From Sedimentisphaerales bacterium (lineage in GTDB: Bacteria > Planctomycetota > Phycisphaerae > Sedimentisphaerales > Anaerohalosphaeraceae), in the NCBI GenBank assembly GCA_016930745.1, contig JAFGGE010000051.1:1-51935 (forward strand): DNA of 51,935 nucleotides, written 5' to 3'. The notes below the pieces were generated by a model, which was not told the origin of the DNA, ran no database searches, and saw only the letters and a list, made by a program, of their open reading frames with translations. A program made the translations under genes and the position numbers. This document shows, piece after piece, positions 1-9,173 of the stretch; positions within the stretch are counted from its first letter, which is position 1; the number at the start of each line of letters is the position of its first letter.

Positions 1-1541
1 GCGGCGTTGAGGGCCAGCAGGTTGGTCTGGAAGGCGATCTCGTCGATGACCTTGATGATCTTGGCCGTCTCGTCGGAGGACTTCTGGATCTCCTGGATGG
101 CCTGGTTCATCTTGCCCATGGCCTGGGCGCCGTTGTCGGCGGCCTTCTTGGCCTCGTCGGCCAGGGTATTGGCCTGCTGGGCGTTGTCGGCGTTCTGCTT
201 GGTCATGCTGGCCATCTCCTCCAGGCTGCTGCTGGTCTCTTCCAGGCCGGCCGCCTGCTCGGTGGCCCCTTCGGCCAGCGACTGCGACGCCGCCGAGACC
301 TGCCCGGAAGCGCTGGAAACCTGCTGAGATCCTTCCCGAAGTTGTGTGACAATCCGTCCCAGACGCCCGGTCAGACCGCTGGCTACGAACAACCAGATCA
401 ACGCCGCAGCGACAAGGGAAGTGCCTCCCAGAATCCCAAGAATCCAATTGGTGGCCCTTCCCACCTCATGGACGCGAACCTTGGCTTTTTCAAATTCAGA
501 CAGATAGGAACCGACGCCAATAATCCAGTCCCATGGTTCAAAATACATCAGGCGAGCGATTTTAACCCGCGCTACCGGATCATCGGCGTTCTTCCAGGGA
601 TAGAGCTGTTCGGCGATCTGGCCCGATTTCAGCACGGTGGCTTTCTTGATGATTTCCTGAATGAACAGATTTCCGTCGGCATCCTTGGCGTTCCAGATCG
701 ATTCGCCGTCCCGTTTTCCGCCGCTGCTGATCACATAGTTGCCCTGGGAGTCCAGTACATAGACATACCCTGTCTCTCCCACTTTCACGTTCATAATGGC
801 CTGGCGGAGACTGACGACGCTTTCCTGGGGTATTCCGACATACAGAATTCCCACGACATTTCGACCGGCGTCGAAAAGAGGCTCGTATGAGGTAATATAC
901 CACTTGTTGACCACATACGCCCGGCCGCTGAAGGTTTCTCCCCGCAAGACCGTCGAGATCACCGGATTGGACTGCCCGTCGGGATTGGTCGCCGGGATAA
1001 ACGTCCCAATGGCCCGCGTTCCGTTGAGCTGTTCGACGTTGGTGCAGACTCGAAGCATATCTCCCTGAGGATTCATGCGCTGGAAAATGGTACAGGTGCT
1101 GCCGATAAGCTTTTGCACATCGTCCACGATCGGGGAGGATTCTTTCATGTTGGCATTTTTACCCAGCCATGAGGAACCGACCATCATTTTGGGAAGGGTA
1201 ACGCTGGATGCGCTTTTCGTATATTGATTCACGGCTTCCCAGCCCACGGTCTCTTCGGAAAAGGTAACCTGTCCCGTCTGCCTGATTATATCACGGGCGA
1301 CATTTAACGAAGAATTCACATTCTGCTGTACCAGCTCCTGCTGGGCCTGGCACATGGCATAGACGCCCTGGGCGATATGATCCAGGTCCGCCAGGGCAAG
1401 AATCTGGTTTTCCTTTTCCGCGATCTCCATCATTTTGTTGTTTTGCTTCCAGATCACAAACGAAACGATCAGGATCGGCAGCACCGTCAATGCAATTCCC
1501 ATGACCAACAGCTTGACCTTCAGCTTCATGTTTTTGAACAT
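1..1541 (-). CDS. Methyl-accepting chemotaxis protein (C-terminal part outside window)
   Basis: This is a transmembrane chemoreceptor that would pass ligand binding outside the cell to CheA-CheW. The frame stays open from ATG 1541 to the window edge (513 residues seen). It has an N-terminal membrane segment (about 12-31), a long extracytoplasmic region (about 32-360) with Cache-like stretches (for example GETGYVYVLDSQGNYVI near 254 and FEPWDWIIGVG near 333), and a second membrane segment (about 364-388). The signalling helices follow, and the last visible residues IAFQTNLLALNAA are the start of the conserved hairpin tip. A good ribosome site (AAGGAG) lies just upstream of the ATG. It is 61 bp downstream of cheW on the same strand, so the two are probably cotranscribed. 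A canonical HAMP domain is not obvious between TM2 and the signalling helices. The ligand cannot be told from sequence. Confidence 0.93.
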   Translation of the reverse strand, partial: MFKNMKLKVKLLVMGIALTVLPILIVSFVIWKQNNKMMEIAEKENQILALADLDHIAQGVYAMCQAQQELVQQNVNSSLNVARDIIRQTGQVTFSEETVGWEAVNQYTKSASSVTLPKMMVGSSWLGKNANMKESSPIVDDVQKLIGSTCTIFQRMNPQGDMLRVCTNVEQLNGTRAIGTFIPATNPDGQSNPVISTVLRGETFSGRAYVVNKWYITSYEPLFDAGRNVVGILYVGIPQESVVSLRQAIMNVKVGETGYVYVLDSQGNYVISSGGKRDGESIWNAKDADGNLFIQEIIKKATVLKSGQIAEQLYPWKNADDPVARVKIARLMYFEPWDWIIGVGSYLSEFEKAKVRVHEVGRATNWILGILGGTSLVAAALIWLFVASGLTGRLGRIVTQLREGSQQVSSASGQVSAASQSLAEGATEQAAGLEETSSSLEEMASMTKQNADNAQQANTLADEAKKAADNGAQAMGKMNQAIQEIQKSSDETAKIIKVIDEIAFQTNLLALNA

Positions 1542-1602
1542 AATACACTCCTTCTTTTCTCCGCTGGACATCCCGTCGCCAGGCGCGATGTCCGTTGTTT
1601 TG

Positions 1603-2127
1603 TTACAGGTTTAGATTGGCGCCGCTCTGTCCGAGCACGCAGTTAATATCCAAGAGGATCTTGACCGACTGGCCCACCTTGGCCAATCCCAGGATAAAAT
1701 CCGTTCCCGCCGCGCCGGCGAATTCGGGCGACGCTTCGATGTTTTCCTCCTCGATGTACTGCACTTCCATCACCCGATCCACAATCAGCCCGGTCTGGGA
1801 GCTTTTCCCATCGTGCTCGGTTTCGACAACAATGATGCAGGTCTCGTCCGTGACCTCGGCGCGATCCATGCCGAACTTCCTCCGCAGGTCCACGACGGGA
1901 ATGACCTGCCCGCGCAGATTGACCACCCCTTCGATGAAATCGGGCGTCTGCGGGACCGCGGTGATCTCCAGGTAACCGATGATCTCCCGCACGGTAAGAA
2001 TTTCGAGGCCGTATTCCTCCTGTCCCAGGGCAAAGGTAAGATATTTCCCTTCCCTGCTTTCCGCCGCGGCAGGATCTGAGTCTTGGGCGGCCGGCACAAC
2101 GCCCAATCTGTTTTCCTTCTCTGTCAC
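1603..2127 (-). CDS. cheW: Chemotaxis coupling protein CheW
   Basis: CheW is a cytoplasmic adaptor that links chemoreceptors to the kinase CheA. The 174-residue protein has the standard CheW fold signature: a start of the domain at KYLTFALGQEEYGLEI (about 28), VREIIGYLEITAVPQTPDFIEGVVNLRG (44-73, the most conserved stretch) and IPVVDLRRKFG. The first about 25 residues are a non-conserved polar tail. The start codon is GTG with TTAGGAG seven bases upstream. It precedes the chemoreceptor gene in a two-gene unit. No CheA is visible in the window, so its kinase partner must be encoded elsewhere. Confidence 0.95.
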   Translation of the reverse strand: MTEKENRLGVVPAAQDSDPAAAESREGKYLTFALGQEEYGLEILTVREIIGYLEITAVPQTPDFIEGVVNLRGQVIPVVDLRRKFGMDRAEVTDETCIIVVETEHDGKSSQTGLIVDRVMEVQYIEEENIEASPEFAGAAGTDFILGLAKVGQSVKILLDINCVLGQSGANLNL

Positions 2128-2536
2128 GATCCGACTCCTAACAAGAATTGTATTGTTTTACACAACTCGACAGGAATAACATGTACAGGATATACCTTCT
2201 GTACTCCATCTGTTTTAATATGTCAGTAAACCTGCTGATACCCTATGATCCCCCTATCGGAGAGACTCAAGCGGCACTTAAGAAGGTTCGGATATCGTAC
2301 GCATGAAACTCTGTGAGACGACGTGCGCGGCTGGTATGGGAATGCGGTGATCTTCCATCAAGCGCTTCCATCCGATAAAAACGACAGAGAACGGGCCCGC
2401 ATACCCTAAAAGGAAAAAACGACAATAAAACATCGGAATCAGAAACGCTTTTGACCGGAAATGTTTTTTGGCGTAAAAAAGAACAACCGATTGTTCCGGT
2501 CCGATATTCCTGAGTATTGCAACCCTTTTGACGACA
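2128..2536. other. Intergenic region upstream of cheW, no convincing gene
   Basis: About 400 bp separate cheW from the coiled-coil protein gene. An antisense-looking frame of 94 codons crosses this stretch on the minus strand, but it overlaps the end of the upstream gene and has neither a family match nor a clear ribosome site. The part next to cheW is AT-rich and probably holds the cheW promoter, though I see no strong -35/-10 pair. Confidence 0.5.
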
Positions 2537-3577
2537 TTACTTGTCGTGTACCAAGCAGGCACCCCTCTCTCTGCCCAGCTTCCAGGGAGCGACGTCTGAC
2601 AGCCCGGAGCCGGTTCTTACCGATTTTCTTCTGGATCGCGTTCGATATCTAATCCGGAATCGCCTGGAATTTTTTTTTTCGGCCTCTATGAGCGAATCTT
2701 CCGCCTGTTGGCTCCCTTTCTCTCTCGAAATTATTTCCCGGATTGGAATCGGCGGCGGTCCGGTTCGGATCTCTGCGGTTGGCTCGGTTTCCTGGATGGC
2801 TTCCTTATCGTCCTCGACAAGGTTCAATTCGATTGTTTCCGAGTCTTTGTCTTCCAAAGGAAACCCAGCGAGGGGATCTTCCCCTTCCTCCTGATCTTCG
2901 TCTTCTTCCGGTTCCCGGGGTGTTTGTTTTATATCATTGCCGGCCGTGGCGTTATACTGCTCTTCCTCGGCCAAATTCTCCTGCCAAAGATCCTCCGGCG
3001 GGGACTCTTGCGGTTCCTGCATGTCCTCCGTAATTTCCTGTCCGTTTCGAACCAATTTGGGGTATTGTGGCTGATCTTCCAGAAGGGCCTCGGCGAAAAG
3101 CTGCCTGAAATCATGCCAAATCTGTGTTTGTGCCTCGTAGAGTCCTTCCAGCCGCTCGCGCGAGAGTCTTTTCTGCTCGGCCAGTTTGGCCGCGGAGTAT
3201 CGCCTCTCTTCCTCCAGTTCGGCCCGTTTGGCGGCCAAATTGGCTCGTGTTTCGGAAAGCTCAACCGTTTTTTCGGCCAGTTGAGCCGACTTTTCGAACA
3301 GTTCCCGGTCCCTTTGGGACAACCGGTTCTGGATTTCCGACAACCGCTGCTCCCGGTCGCTCAGATGTTCCTGCAGATCCTTGATTTCCGTATTTTTGCG
3401 GGAGATTGCGCTTTCCAGCTTCGGAATGCGGAAATTTTTCTCTTCCGCCACAGCACGGCTTTGCCGTTCTTCGGCAAGCTGCTGCCGGGCGCGAAGCCCC
3501 AGGATCACTCCCGCCAGTAACGCTCCCACGACGACGCCCGCTACGGCGACGATTGCATAATACAAAATATCCGGCAT
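2537..3577 (-). CDS. Membrane-anchored coiled-coil protein, unknown function
   Basis: I do not recognise a family. The start is taken at ATG 3577, which has GGAGG at the right distance; an ATG 15 bases further upstream lacks one. One N-terminal membrane helix (about 4-27, rich in A/V/G/L) is followed by a long heptad-rich region (about 30-160: repeated E/Q/L/R, for example LQEHLSDREQRLSEIQNRL), then an acidic low-complexity region. The last about 40 codons switch abruptly to an Arg-rich sequence directly after a run of ten A (coding strand) at 2670-2679. If that run were one base shorter, the frame would continue with acidic sequence (IPGDSGLDIERDPEENR) and stop at 2617. The acidic ending fits the rest of the protein better. 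It could be a scaffold or cell-envelope protein. Confidence 0.75.
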   Translation of the reverse strand: MPDILYYAIVAVAGVVVGALLAGVILGLRARQQLAEERQSRAVAEEKNFRIPKLESAISRKNTEIKDLQEHLSDREQRLSEIQNRLSQRDRELFEKSAQLAEKTVELSETRANLAAKRAELEEERRYSAAKLAEQKRLSRERLEGLYEAQTQIWHDFRQLFAEALLEDQPQYPKLVRNGQEITEDMQEPQESPPEDLWQENLAEEEQYNATAGNDIKQTPREPEEDEDQEEGEDPLAGFPLEDKDSETIELNLVEDDKEAIQETEPTAEIRTGPPPIPIREIISREKGSQQAEDSLIEAEKKNSRRFRIRYRTRSRRKSVRTGSGLSDVAPWKLGRERGACLVHDK

Positions 3578-3772
3578 GATGCCCGCCTCCATTTTTCACC
3601 CTATGTGCCTGTTCAGTCCATTCCTTTTCCATTATAGGATTTCAGCACCGCAGGACAACTTTTTTTCTTGTGATTTCCCGACGAGCAAAGGATTCGCAGG
3701 GTTAGCCATGAGAGACGACTTTTACCAATCGCCTCTTTCCCTGCATTGAAAATTTCTTCCCCTCCGGGCGGA

Positions 3773-4279
3773 TCAGACAAGCTGTTCTTTCAACTGCCTG
3801 ACCCAGCGACGGATCCGATCCGGGGTTTGAGCGGCCTGATTGTCCTGATCCAAGGCCAGACCGAGAAAGGCCTTGCCGGAAACCGCCTGGCTGGCGATAA
3901 AATCATATCCCTCCGTCGGCCAATGTCCAACGAGCAACGCGCCAAGCGACTTGACTTTTTTGCCCAAAAGACCGATCCCGTCGACAAAATTTTCCGGATA
4001 ATTTTTTTGATCGCCCAGGCCGAACAAGGCGATCTTTTTGCCCTTGATCTGTTCGGCTCCGAGTTCCTCTTCAAACACGGCCCACTCATCCTGTAATCCG
4101 CCCCAGTGCCATGTGCTGGTGCCGAAAATAAACGCATCATACCCGGCCAGATCCGCGGCCGAGGCTTTTCGCACATCCTGCAATTCCACCGATCCGTCGC
4201 CGAATTCCGCGGCGATCATCTCAGCGGCCTTAAGCGTATCTCCGCTTGTGCTTCCATAAAACAGCCCGATTTTAGCCAT
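3773..4279 (-). CDS. fldA: Flavodoxin (long-chain)
   Basis: Flavodoxin is a soluble FMN electron carrier that replaces ferredoxin in low-potential reactions. The 168 residues fit the long-chain class. Visible are the FMN phosphate loop (IGLFYGSTSGDT, residues 4-15), the aromatic loop FGTSTWHWGGLQDEW (about 52-66) whose Trp would stack on the flavin, and the ALFGLGDQKNYPENFVDGIG loop (about 84-103). A good ribosome site (AAAGGAT) precedes ATG 4279. The gene lies downstream of the MipA-like gene, separated by a likely terminator, so it is probably expressed on its own. Its presence suggests adaptation to iron limitation or anaerobic redox chemistry. Confidence 0.96.
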   Translation of the reverse strand: MAKIGLFYGSTSGDTLKAAEMIAAEFGDGSVELQDVRKASAADLAGYDAFIFGTSTWHWGGLQDEWAVFEEELGAEQIKGKKIALFGLGDQKNYPENFVDGIGLLGKKVKSLGALLVGHWPTEGYDFIASQAVSGKAFLGLALDQDNQAAQTPDRIRRWVRQLKEQLV

Positions 4280-4321
4280 GCTTATCCTTTCCCTACCGAT
4301 TCCCTATCGATCTATACATAG

Positions 4322-4348
4322 AAAAACTCTCGCTTCGTTTTGAGCGAG
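4322..4348 (-). terminator. Probable intrinsic terminator after the MipA-like gene
   Basis: On the minus strand CTCGCT pairs with AGCGAG across an 8-nt loop (4329-4348), followed by AG and five T. The stem is short (6 bp), so the call is moderate. It sits between the MipA-like gene and flavodoxin. Confidence 0.4.
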
Positions 4349-4410
4349 TGTACCACAGGATACGTAGAATTGGCTATCAGGTTCCACTCTTTTACAAAAA
4401 AGTTGCGTTC

Positions 4411-5157
4411 TCAAAACTCATACAGAAGCCCTGCAAAAAAGGATAGGGTGTGGTGGTCATCGACGATGGGGCTGTCGGCGATATCCGAGGTCAGCCATTC
4501 GTATCGCATCGAAGCGAAAATCGACCAGGGCCCCTGGAGATCGTAACTCAGGCTGATCCCCGCATACGGAGTGACTGTATCATTGGGCCGGTACCACGTC
4601 CGTCCGGGTCGGACCTCATCGCCTTCCACACCGTAATAGTAACGGATGACCTGATCGCTCTGCCAGCGTAAACCGATCGACGGGGTTACTGTGACAGGGG
4701 CCCAGGTAAATCGCCTGCTGTAGCCGGCACGAACCTCCTGGCCGTCATGCTCGCCCAGCAGATCATTCACAAAAGAGGCGGTGATAGCCCCCCAGTCCCC
4801 ATACCAGGAGGCCGAAACGCCCCCATCGACCGTCATATGCCGATTGGCCATCCCGTCCAATGAGGAACTGTCGTCCTCGTCGTATCCATCGAATCGCCAG
4901 CGGGCGATGGCCTTGAGATCGAAAGCCCCGTCGTTAAAGAGGCGATAGCCCAATTCCGTCCCGCGGATCGACCACAGGCGGCTCTCATAAAAAACGATGC
5001 CGATGGGAAAAACATCACTGTCCATTCCCTTGTAGGGTTTTCCGGAAATCACTACCCCGGGCCCGGCCTGCAGCGTCGGGGTTGTGTCCTGCTGCGGCGT
5101 CTGGCCTAAGGAAACCGTCGATATAATAAGGCTCAGTACGATACCGGTCTTTCTCAT
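4411..5157 (-). CDS. MipA/OmpV-like outer membrane beta-barrel protein
   Basis: The product (248 residues) is a predicted outer-membrane beta-barrel of the MipA/OmpV type. ATG 5157 is preferred because AGGGAG precedes it and it leads straight into a signal peptide (MRKTGIVLSLIISTVSLGQ). The mature part opens with GPGVVISGKPYKG, typical of the family, continues with alternating aromatic/polar beta strands, and ends in LLYEF with a terminal Phe as in barrel proteins. MipA proteins are proposed scaffolds for murein synthesis or outer membrane porin-like proteins; substrate and role here are unknown. It lies just downstream of the glycan-degradation genes on the same strand and may be read through from them. 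Confidence 0.82.
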   Translation of the reverse strand: MRKTGIVLSLIISTVSLGQTPQQDTTPTLQAGPGVVISGKPYKGMDSDVFPIGIVFYESRLWSIRGTELGYRLFNDGAFDLKAIARWRFDGYDEDDSSSLDGMANRHMTVDGGVSASWYGDWGAITASFVNDLLGEHDGQEVRAGYSRRFTWAPVTVTPSIGLRWQSDQVIRYYYGVEGDEVRPGRTWYRPNDTVTPYAGISLSYDLQGPWSIFASMRYEWLTSDIADSPIVDDHHTLSFFAGLLYEF

Positions 5158-5219
5158 GTGTTGTCTCCCTGCCATCGATCATGATTCCTTTCACTGCGGC
5201 AAAGCATATCGCCTGTGGC

Positions 5220-7586
5220 TTACTTTAGCAAGAGTCTACAGATCCGTCCGTCATGATATTGCCGACGGATGGCGACTGTACCGGATGTTTTCAGGTCTCC
5301 GACGGCATAGTCCCAGTCGTCCCGGATGGGCAGCAACGCTGTAACCGATCCATCGGAAACAGCGACATTCAGAATGTATCCGCCGTCCTCTTTTTTCAGC
5401 GTCGCCTCATGGGGAAGGGTTTGCCGCTGACGACCGATTCGATACAGCGTCACAAATTCCACCTGCTTTTGTTTGTCGGGTGTTTTGCCGGTCAAGTGCC
5501 ACTCCCGCAGCGTGATGCGGGGACGCGGATTGGGATCATACTGGTCGGTCTGTTCGAACGTCAGGTCAAGGGGCGCCAGAAAATCGATCCGGCAAAACAC
5601 ATCGTCGTTCTTCACAAGAATATCATGCTGATCCCGGACCTGCATTTTGTAGAGGGCGTGCAGCCAGTATTCAAACGAAGAAGGCTGGGCCGCCGCCAGG
5701 CGATCATATACGATCATCAATTCCGGCTTGATAAAGAGGATAGCCCGAGTGAACCGTTCCAGCGGCTTTTCATAGGCACGGCCCGCTTCCCCGATGACAA
5801 GATCCATTTCCGGCGTGGTCTCAAAAGCGATAATTTGCCCCTGCGCCCCGGCTGTGCGACGCCCCTGGCCCATGCCGTCTAGGGTAATGTTGTTGACCGA
5901 CCGGGTGGACCACATCCACTTGCTGTGGTGCTCGCTGCCGTAGCTGTCTCGATAGCCGCTGCGGATCAGCAGTCGTTTTCCATAAGCCCATAAAAGGAAG
6001 GAATTATTGGCTTCATACCCATGGCTCTGTGTCCCGAATGGGCTGGATTTGAAGGCGATCTGCACGTTGTCGTCGGCATCGAAAATCTGGGTATTGAGAC
6101 AGGCCTGGCCGATTCCATGAAAGAGCCGGCTTGCCGGCAGGTCGTCCGGGGCCTTGGCTCCAACCGTAGGAAGGGCCCCGCGGATAAAACCGATGTAGCC
6201 GCCTTCCTCCACAGGGTCTCCATGTTGTTGTACCCACCATTGCCAGTGGGGATTCTGGGCCTGGGCGGCAAACACACTCATGATACCGCGAAAGTTGCTC
6301 GACCGCTTTGGAGCACACAGGTCGCCGAATCCGGCTCCGACTTTGTTCGGGGGCAGCAGATACATACAGTAATACCCGACCTGGGAATAATACGGTTTAT
6401 CAAAGGCATGGATACCCATCGCCTCGCGCATCACGTCGGCCCACCAGGCAAACCGATCCTGGTAGCTGGACCAGTAACTGGCGCCTTCGTGCCAGCCTCC
6501 GTCGTCGTCGCACCAGACCGGATACATATTGTAGAATACATTCATCGCAAACCAGAGCCAGTCGGCGGCGCCTTCGACTTCTTCGTGAAAGGCCACCGCG
6601 ACTTCTCCGAGAAAATGCCATGCCCGGTTGGAATGGCTCGCATAGGGCTGCCAAAGATGGCGCGGCCACAGATGCTCATACATCTCCTTGCCGCGAATCT
6701 GCATAATCTGGCGACAGGCCTGTTTTTCCTGCTCGGAAAGAAGATCGTTCACAAAGGTATAGGTGCGGGAAAAATAATAATTGTACGGCATGCCTGCCTC
6801 GTCGTTATACCGATAGCCGGTACTGCCTACCGGATCCCATCGGGCGCATTCCATCAGGATTCGTTTGGCCTCTTGCCCATATTTCTCCGGCCCGCCGAGC
6901 AGGCGCGTAAACGCGAGCAATGCCGCGCTGTTGAGGGCCCGGATGGTATAGGTGCGATTGCCCCACCAGATTTCCCGCCATGGATCGGAGCCCCGTTCCA
7001 TGCCGGCCGGGTATTTGGGAGGTTCGGTCGTATCCGGAGGATTTTTCAGGATTCGCTCACACTCGCGAACCATTGCTTCATATTTGTCCTTCAGTTCTTC
7101 CCTGGCCAGTGTGCGAAGATGACTCATCTTTTCCGGTCGGACGAACAGACGAGGATGGCTGTCAGGGATCCGAGACAGGAGTTCGGCCTTTTCCGGCATG
7201 GGCATCGATATCGCATCGGCCGCGATGGTGAATGGACGAACAACGCTCCAGCCAGTCCAGTTCCCCTGGCTGTCCTTGCCGCGATACCGCCATTGATAGC
7301 TTCCCGCAGGAAAGGTTGTAGGGGGGCAATGCACATTCAGTTCCAGATCGGAAACCGAATATGTGAAATTCTTTCCTGCTTCCATCAAAGCGCATTCCAC
7401 TTGCCAGGTCAAGCCCTTTTGATACCGCCAGACAAAACTGGGCGGATTCGCGGAAATAGATTCATTCTTTGCCGGCCGAAACCCCCATTCCCCCGGCCCG
7501 GCCGGACGTTCATCCAGCGTAATCGAGTAGGAGAAAGGCACAACACAGAGAAGCACGAATACTATTAAACCGAGTCGATCCGCCAT
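5220..7586 (-). CDS. Secreted DUF4962 / heparinase II-III family polysaccharide lyase
   Basis: This 788-residue exported enzyme probably cleaves a uronic-acid-containing polysaccharide by beta-elimination. A signal peptide (about 1-21) is followed by a DUF4962-like Ig region (about 25-125), then DSHPRLFVRPEKM (about 142) which opens the alpha-toroid domain (to about 460), and a C-terminal heparinase II/III beta-sandwich (about 480-788). In the toroid, SHSNRAWHF and EGASYWSSYQDRFAWW carry plausible catalytic Asn/His/Tyr residues. In the sandwich, SHGYEANNSFLL matches the family HGHxDxxSF motif with some residues changed, and WSTRSVNNITLDGMGQ matches the usual STRxHNTxxxDGxGQ. The substrate cannot be assigned. 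It is the last gene of the minus-strand glycan cluster. Confidence 0.88.
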   Translation of the reverse strand: MADRLGLIVFVLLCVVPFSYSITLDERPAGPGEWGFRPAKNESISANPPSFVWRYQKGLTWQVECALMEAGKNFTYSVSDLELNVHCPPTTFPAGSYQWRYRGKDSQGNWTGWSVVRPFTIAADAISMPMPEKAELLSRIPDSHPRLFVRPEKMSHLRTLAREELKDKYEAMVRECERILKNPPDTTEPPKYPAGMERGSDPWREIWWGNRTYTIRALNSAALLAFTRLLGGPEKYGQEAKRILMECARWDPVGSTGYRYNDEAGMPYNYYFSRTYTFVNDLLSEQEKQACRQIMQIRGKEMYEHLWPRHLWQPYASHSNRAWHFLGEVAVAFHEEVEGAADWLWFAMNVFYNMYPVWCDDDGGWHEGASYWSSYQDRFAWWADVMREAMGIHAFDKPYYSQVGYYCMYLLPPNKVGAGFGDLCAPKRSSNFRGIMSVFAAQAQNPHWQWWVQQHGDPVEEGGYIGFIRGALPTVGAKAPDDLPASRLFHGIGQACLNTQIFDADDNVQIAFKSSPFGTQSHGYEANNSFLLWAYGKRLLIRSGYRDSYGSEHHSKWMWSTRSVNNITLDGMGQGRRTAGAQGQIIAFETTPEMDLVIGEAGRAYEKPLERFTRAILFIKPELMIVYDRLAAAQPSSFEYWLHALYKMQVRDQHDILVKNDDVFCRIDFLAPLDLTFEQTDQYDPNPRPRITLREWHLTGKTPDKQKQVEFVTLYRIGRQRQTLPHEATLKKEDGGYILNVAVSDGSVTALLPIRDDWDYAVGDLKTSGTVAIRRQYHDGRICRLLLK

Positions 7587-7679
7587 TTCCTTGCCCCTTT
7601 TCTGAAATCCGAGATTCCTGTTCGCCTGTAATCTTCGTTTCAGACGCCGCTACGACGGTTTCTATTGCCTCACAATTCT

Positions 7680-9173
7680 TTACTTCCCATCCCATTCTTC
7701 TTTTCCTGCGCCCGGAGGATCGAATCCCTTGCCGGGATCGTCCAGCACAAGAATCCAGTCATCGGGAAAGCCTTCCGCGCCGGGCGGATTAAACAATAGA
7801 ACGCCTTTATTCTCGATCGTACCCGCCTTTGTCGCTTCTCCTTTGCGAGGATCGAACCACCATCCGAATAGACGATCGCATTTCAACCGGCCCATTTGTA
7901 ACTCGAATGTTTTACCGGTTGGAGTATATACCATAATAAAACCATTACCACGTAAAGCTTCGATGTAATCATCGACATGACTCTGCTCGGTCACAATCAT
8001 ATTCTGATCCGGGATCGCCGTAGTAAACGGCCGCGACTCCATCAGTTTCCGCAGATATCCCATCTGAAACGCGCTGGGGATATCGAGTACTTCGTACCAG
8101 TACTTTTTCGGATCGGCGATTCCCGGCCGAAGCGGATCGTACATCTGCCAGATGCTGTGATGCCCGTACGTATGGCCGCACGCCCCGGCGAAGACGGCCC
8201 AATAGGCCCCCCGCCGCGCATGATCGTCTGTCGCTATCGTCGGCGGCCGTCCGTGCCGAAAACCGGGATAGGCCGTCTCCAGATCCAGCACCGGTTTGAC
8301 CGGTTTTATCGTATAGCCCATCTGGATGAACTGCCAGTTAAAACTGTTCTGCCCGTGGCCGGACTGGGCCGCGCGGATATCCAGCCACGGTTCCTCATTG
8401 AAAAACCACCAGCTCGCGCCCGGTCCGGAAGTGTGATATGTCATCAGTGTTTTATCGTAATCTTCCTTGCCGGCGGCTCCGACCGTAATCCCCCTGGCCA
8501 TGGCCCGCCAGATGGCCCGCGAGGCATCCGTCGGGGCGGCCCGGTCTCCGCCGATGATCCAGATAATGTTGTCATATTCGCGGAATCGCTTGCCCACAAA
8601 TTGGCCGTATTGCAGGGCATTTTTCTCGTTGAAAATACCGTCCACCAAACCATCCTGCCAGTTGCTGGTTACATACTTTCCCCAGGTCGGCAGCAGTCCG
8701 ATATACAAACCATTCTCCTGAGCCGTTTTCAGGACGAATTCCAGGTCATCCCAATAGTCATTGTCAGGCCCATCCTTGACAATCGGTTTGGCCGGATCGT
8801 TGTCTTTGAGGGCGAAATGGCCCTGCCGATTCGGTTCTTCCAGTCCGCGAAGTTCTGCCAGGATAACCGTCTGAATGATCGTATAACCTTTCCATGCCCG
8901 GTTGGCCATGTAAAACTCGGTCTCCTGCCGCGTCAGGTCATGGATCAACTGCCAGGCCGTATCTCCCAGCCAGAAAAAGGGCGTCCCGTCCTCATACACC
9001 AGAAAACGTCCGTTCGAGGAAACCTTTAATCGCTTGTCCGGCCCCCCCGCAAAAAAATCTCCATCAACCCCGTCGGCCGCAGGCAAGGAACCAGAACCCC
9101 ACGCCTCCGTTTGCAGGATCTGACAAATCAGGATCAAAAACAGGACGCAACCAAAGGTTCTAAAACGCTTCAT
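7680..9173 (-). CDS. Secreted DUF4038 glycoside hydrolase, GH140-like (paralogue 1)
   Basis: The 497-residue protein has a signal peptide (about 1-25), an (alpha/beta)8-type DUF4038 domain and a C-terminal putative collagen-binding (PF12904-like) region from about 400 (FELQMGRLKCDRLFGWWFDPRKGEA). The family includes GH140 endo-apiosidases acting on rhamnogalacturonan II. Diagnostic motifs are [13 protein letters not shown] (about 65), IIWIIGGDR (about 205) and PVLDLETAYPG (about 297); the Asp of GGD and the Glu of LDLE are the candidate catalytic pair by analogy with GH140. Its ATG overlaps the stop of the upstream DUF5060 gene by 4 bp (ATGA), so translation is probably coupled. A second copy of the family lies at 17361-18812. 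Confidence 0.9.
   Translation of the reverse strand: MKRFRTFGCVLFLILICQILQTEAWGSGSLPAADGVDGDFFAGGPDKRLKVSSNGRFLVYEDGTPFFWLGDTAWQLIHDLTRQETEFYMANRAWKGYTIIQTVILAELRGLEEPNRQGHFALKDNDPAKPIVKDGPDNDYWDDLEFVLKTAQENGLYIGLLPTWGKYVTSNWQDGLVDGIFNEKNALQYGQFVGKRFREYDNIIWIIGGDRAAPTDASRAIWRAMARGITVGAAGKEDYDKTLMTYHTSGPGASWWFFNEEPWLDIRAAQSGHGQNSFNWQFIQMGYTIKPVKPVLDLETAYPGFRHGRPPTIATDDHARRGAYWAVFAGACGHTYGHHSIWQMYDPLRPGIADPKKYWYEVLDIPSAFQMGYLRKLMESRPFTTAIPDQNMIVTEQSHVDDYIEALRGNGFIMVYTPTGKTFELQMGRLKCDRLFGWWFDPRKGEATKAGTIENKGVLLFNPPGAEGFPDDWILVLDDPGKGFDPPGAGKEEWDGK

Noticed and set aside
2278..2562. Minus-strand 94-codon ORF upstream of cheW
   Set aside because: It overlaps the 3' end of the coiled-coil gene, has no ribosome site and no family signal.
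6021..7568. Long plus-strand ORF (515 codons) opposite the DUF4962 lyase gene
   Set aside because: It is antisense to a gene with clear motifs and signal peptide. Its translation has no recognisable domain and is a shadow of the coding strand's codon bias.
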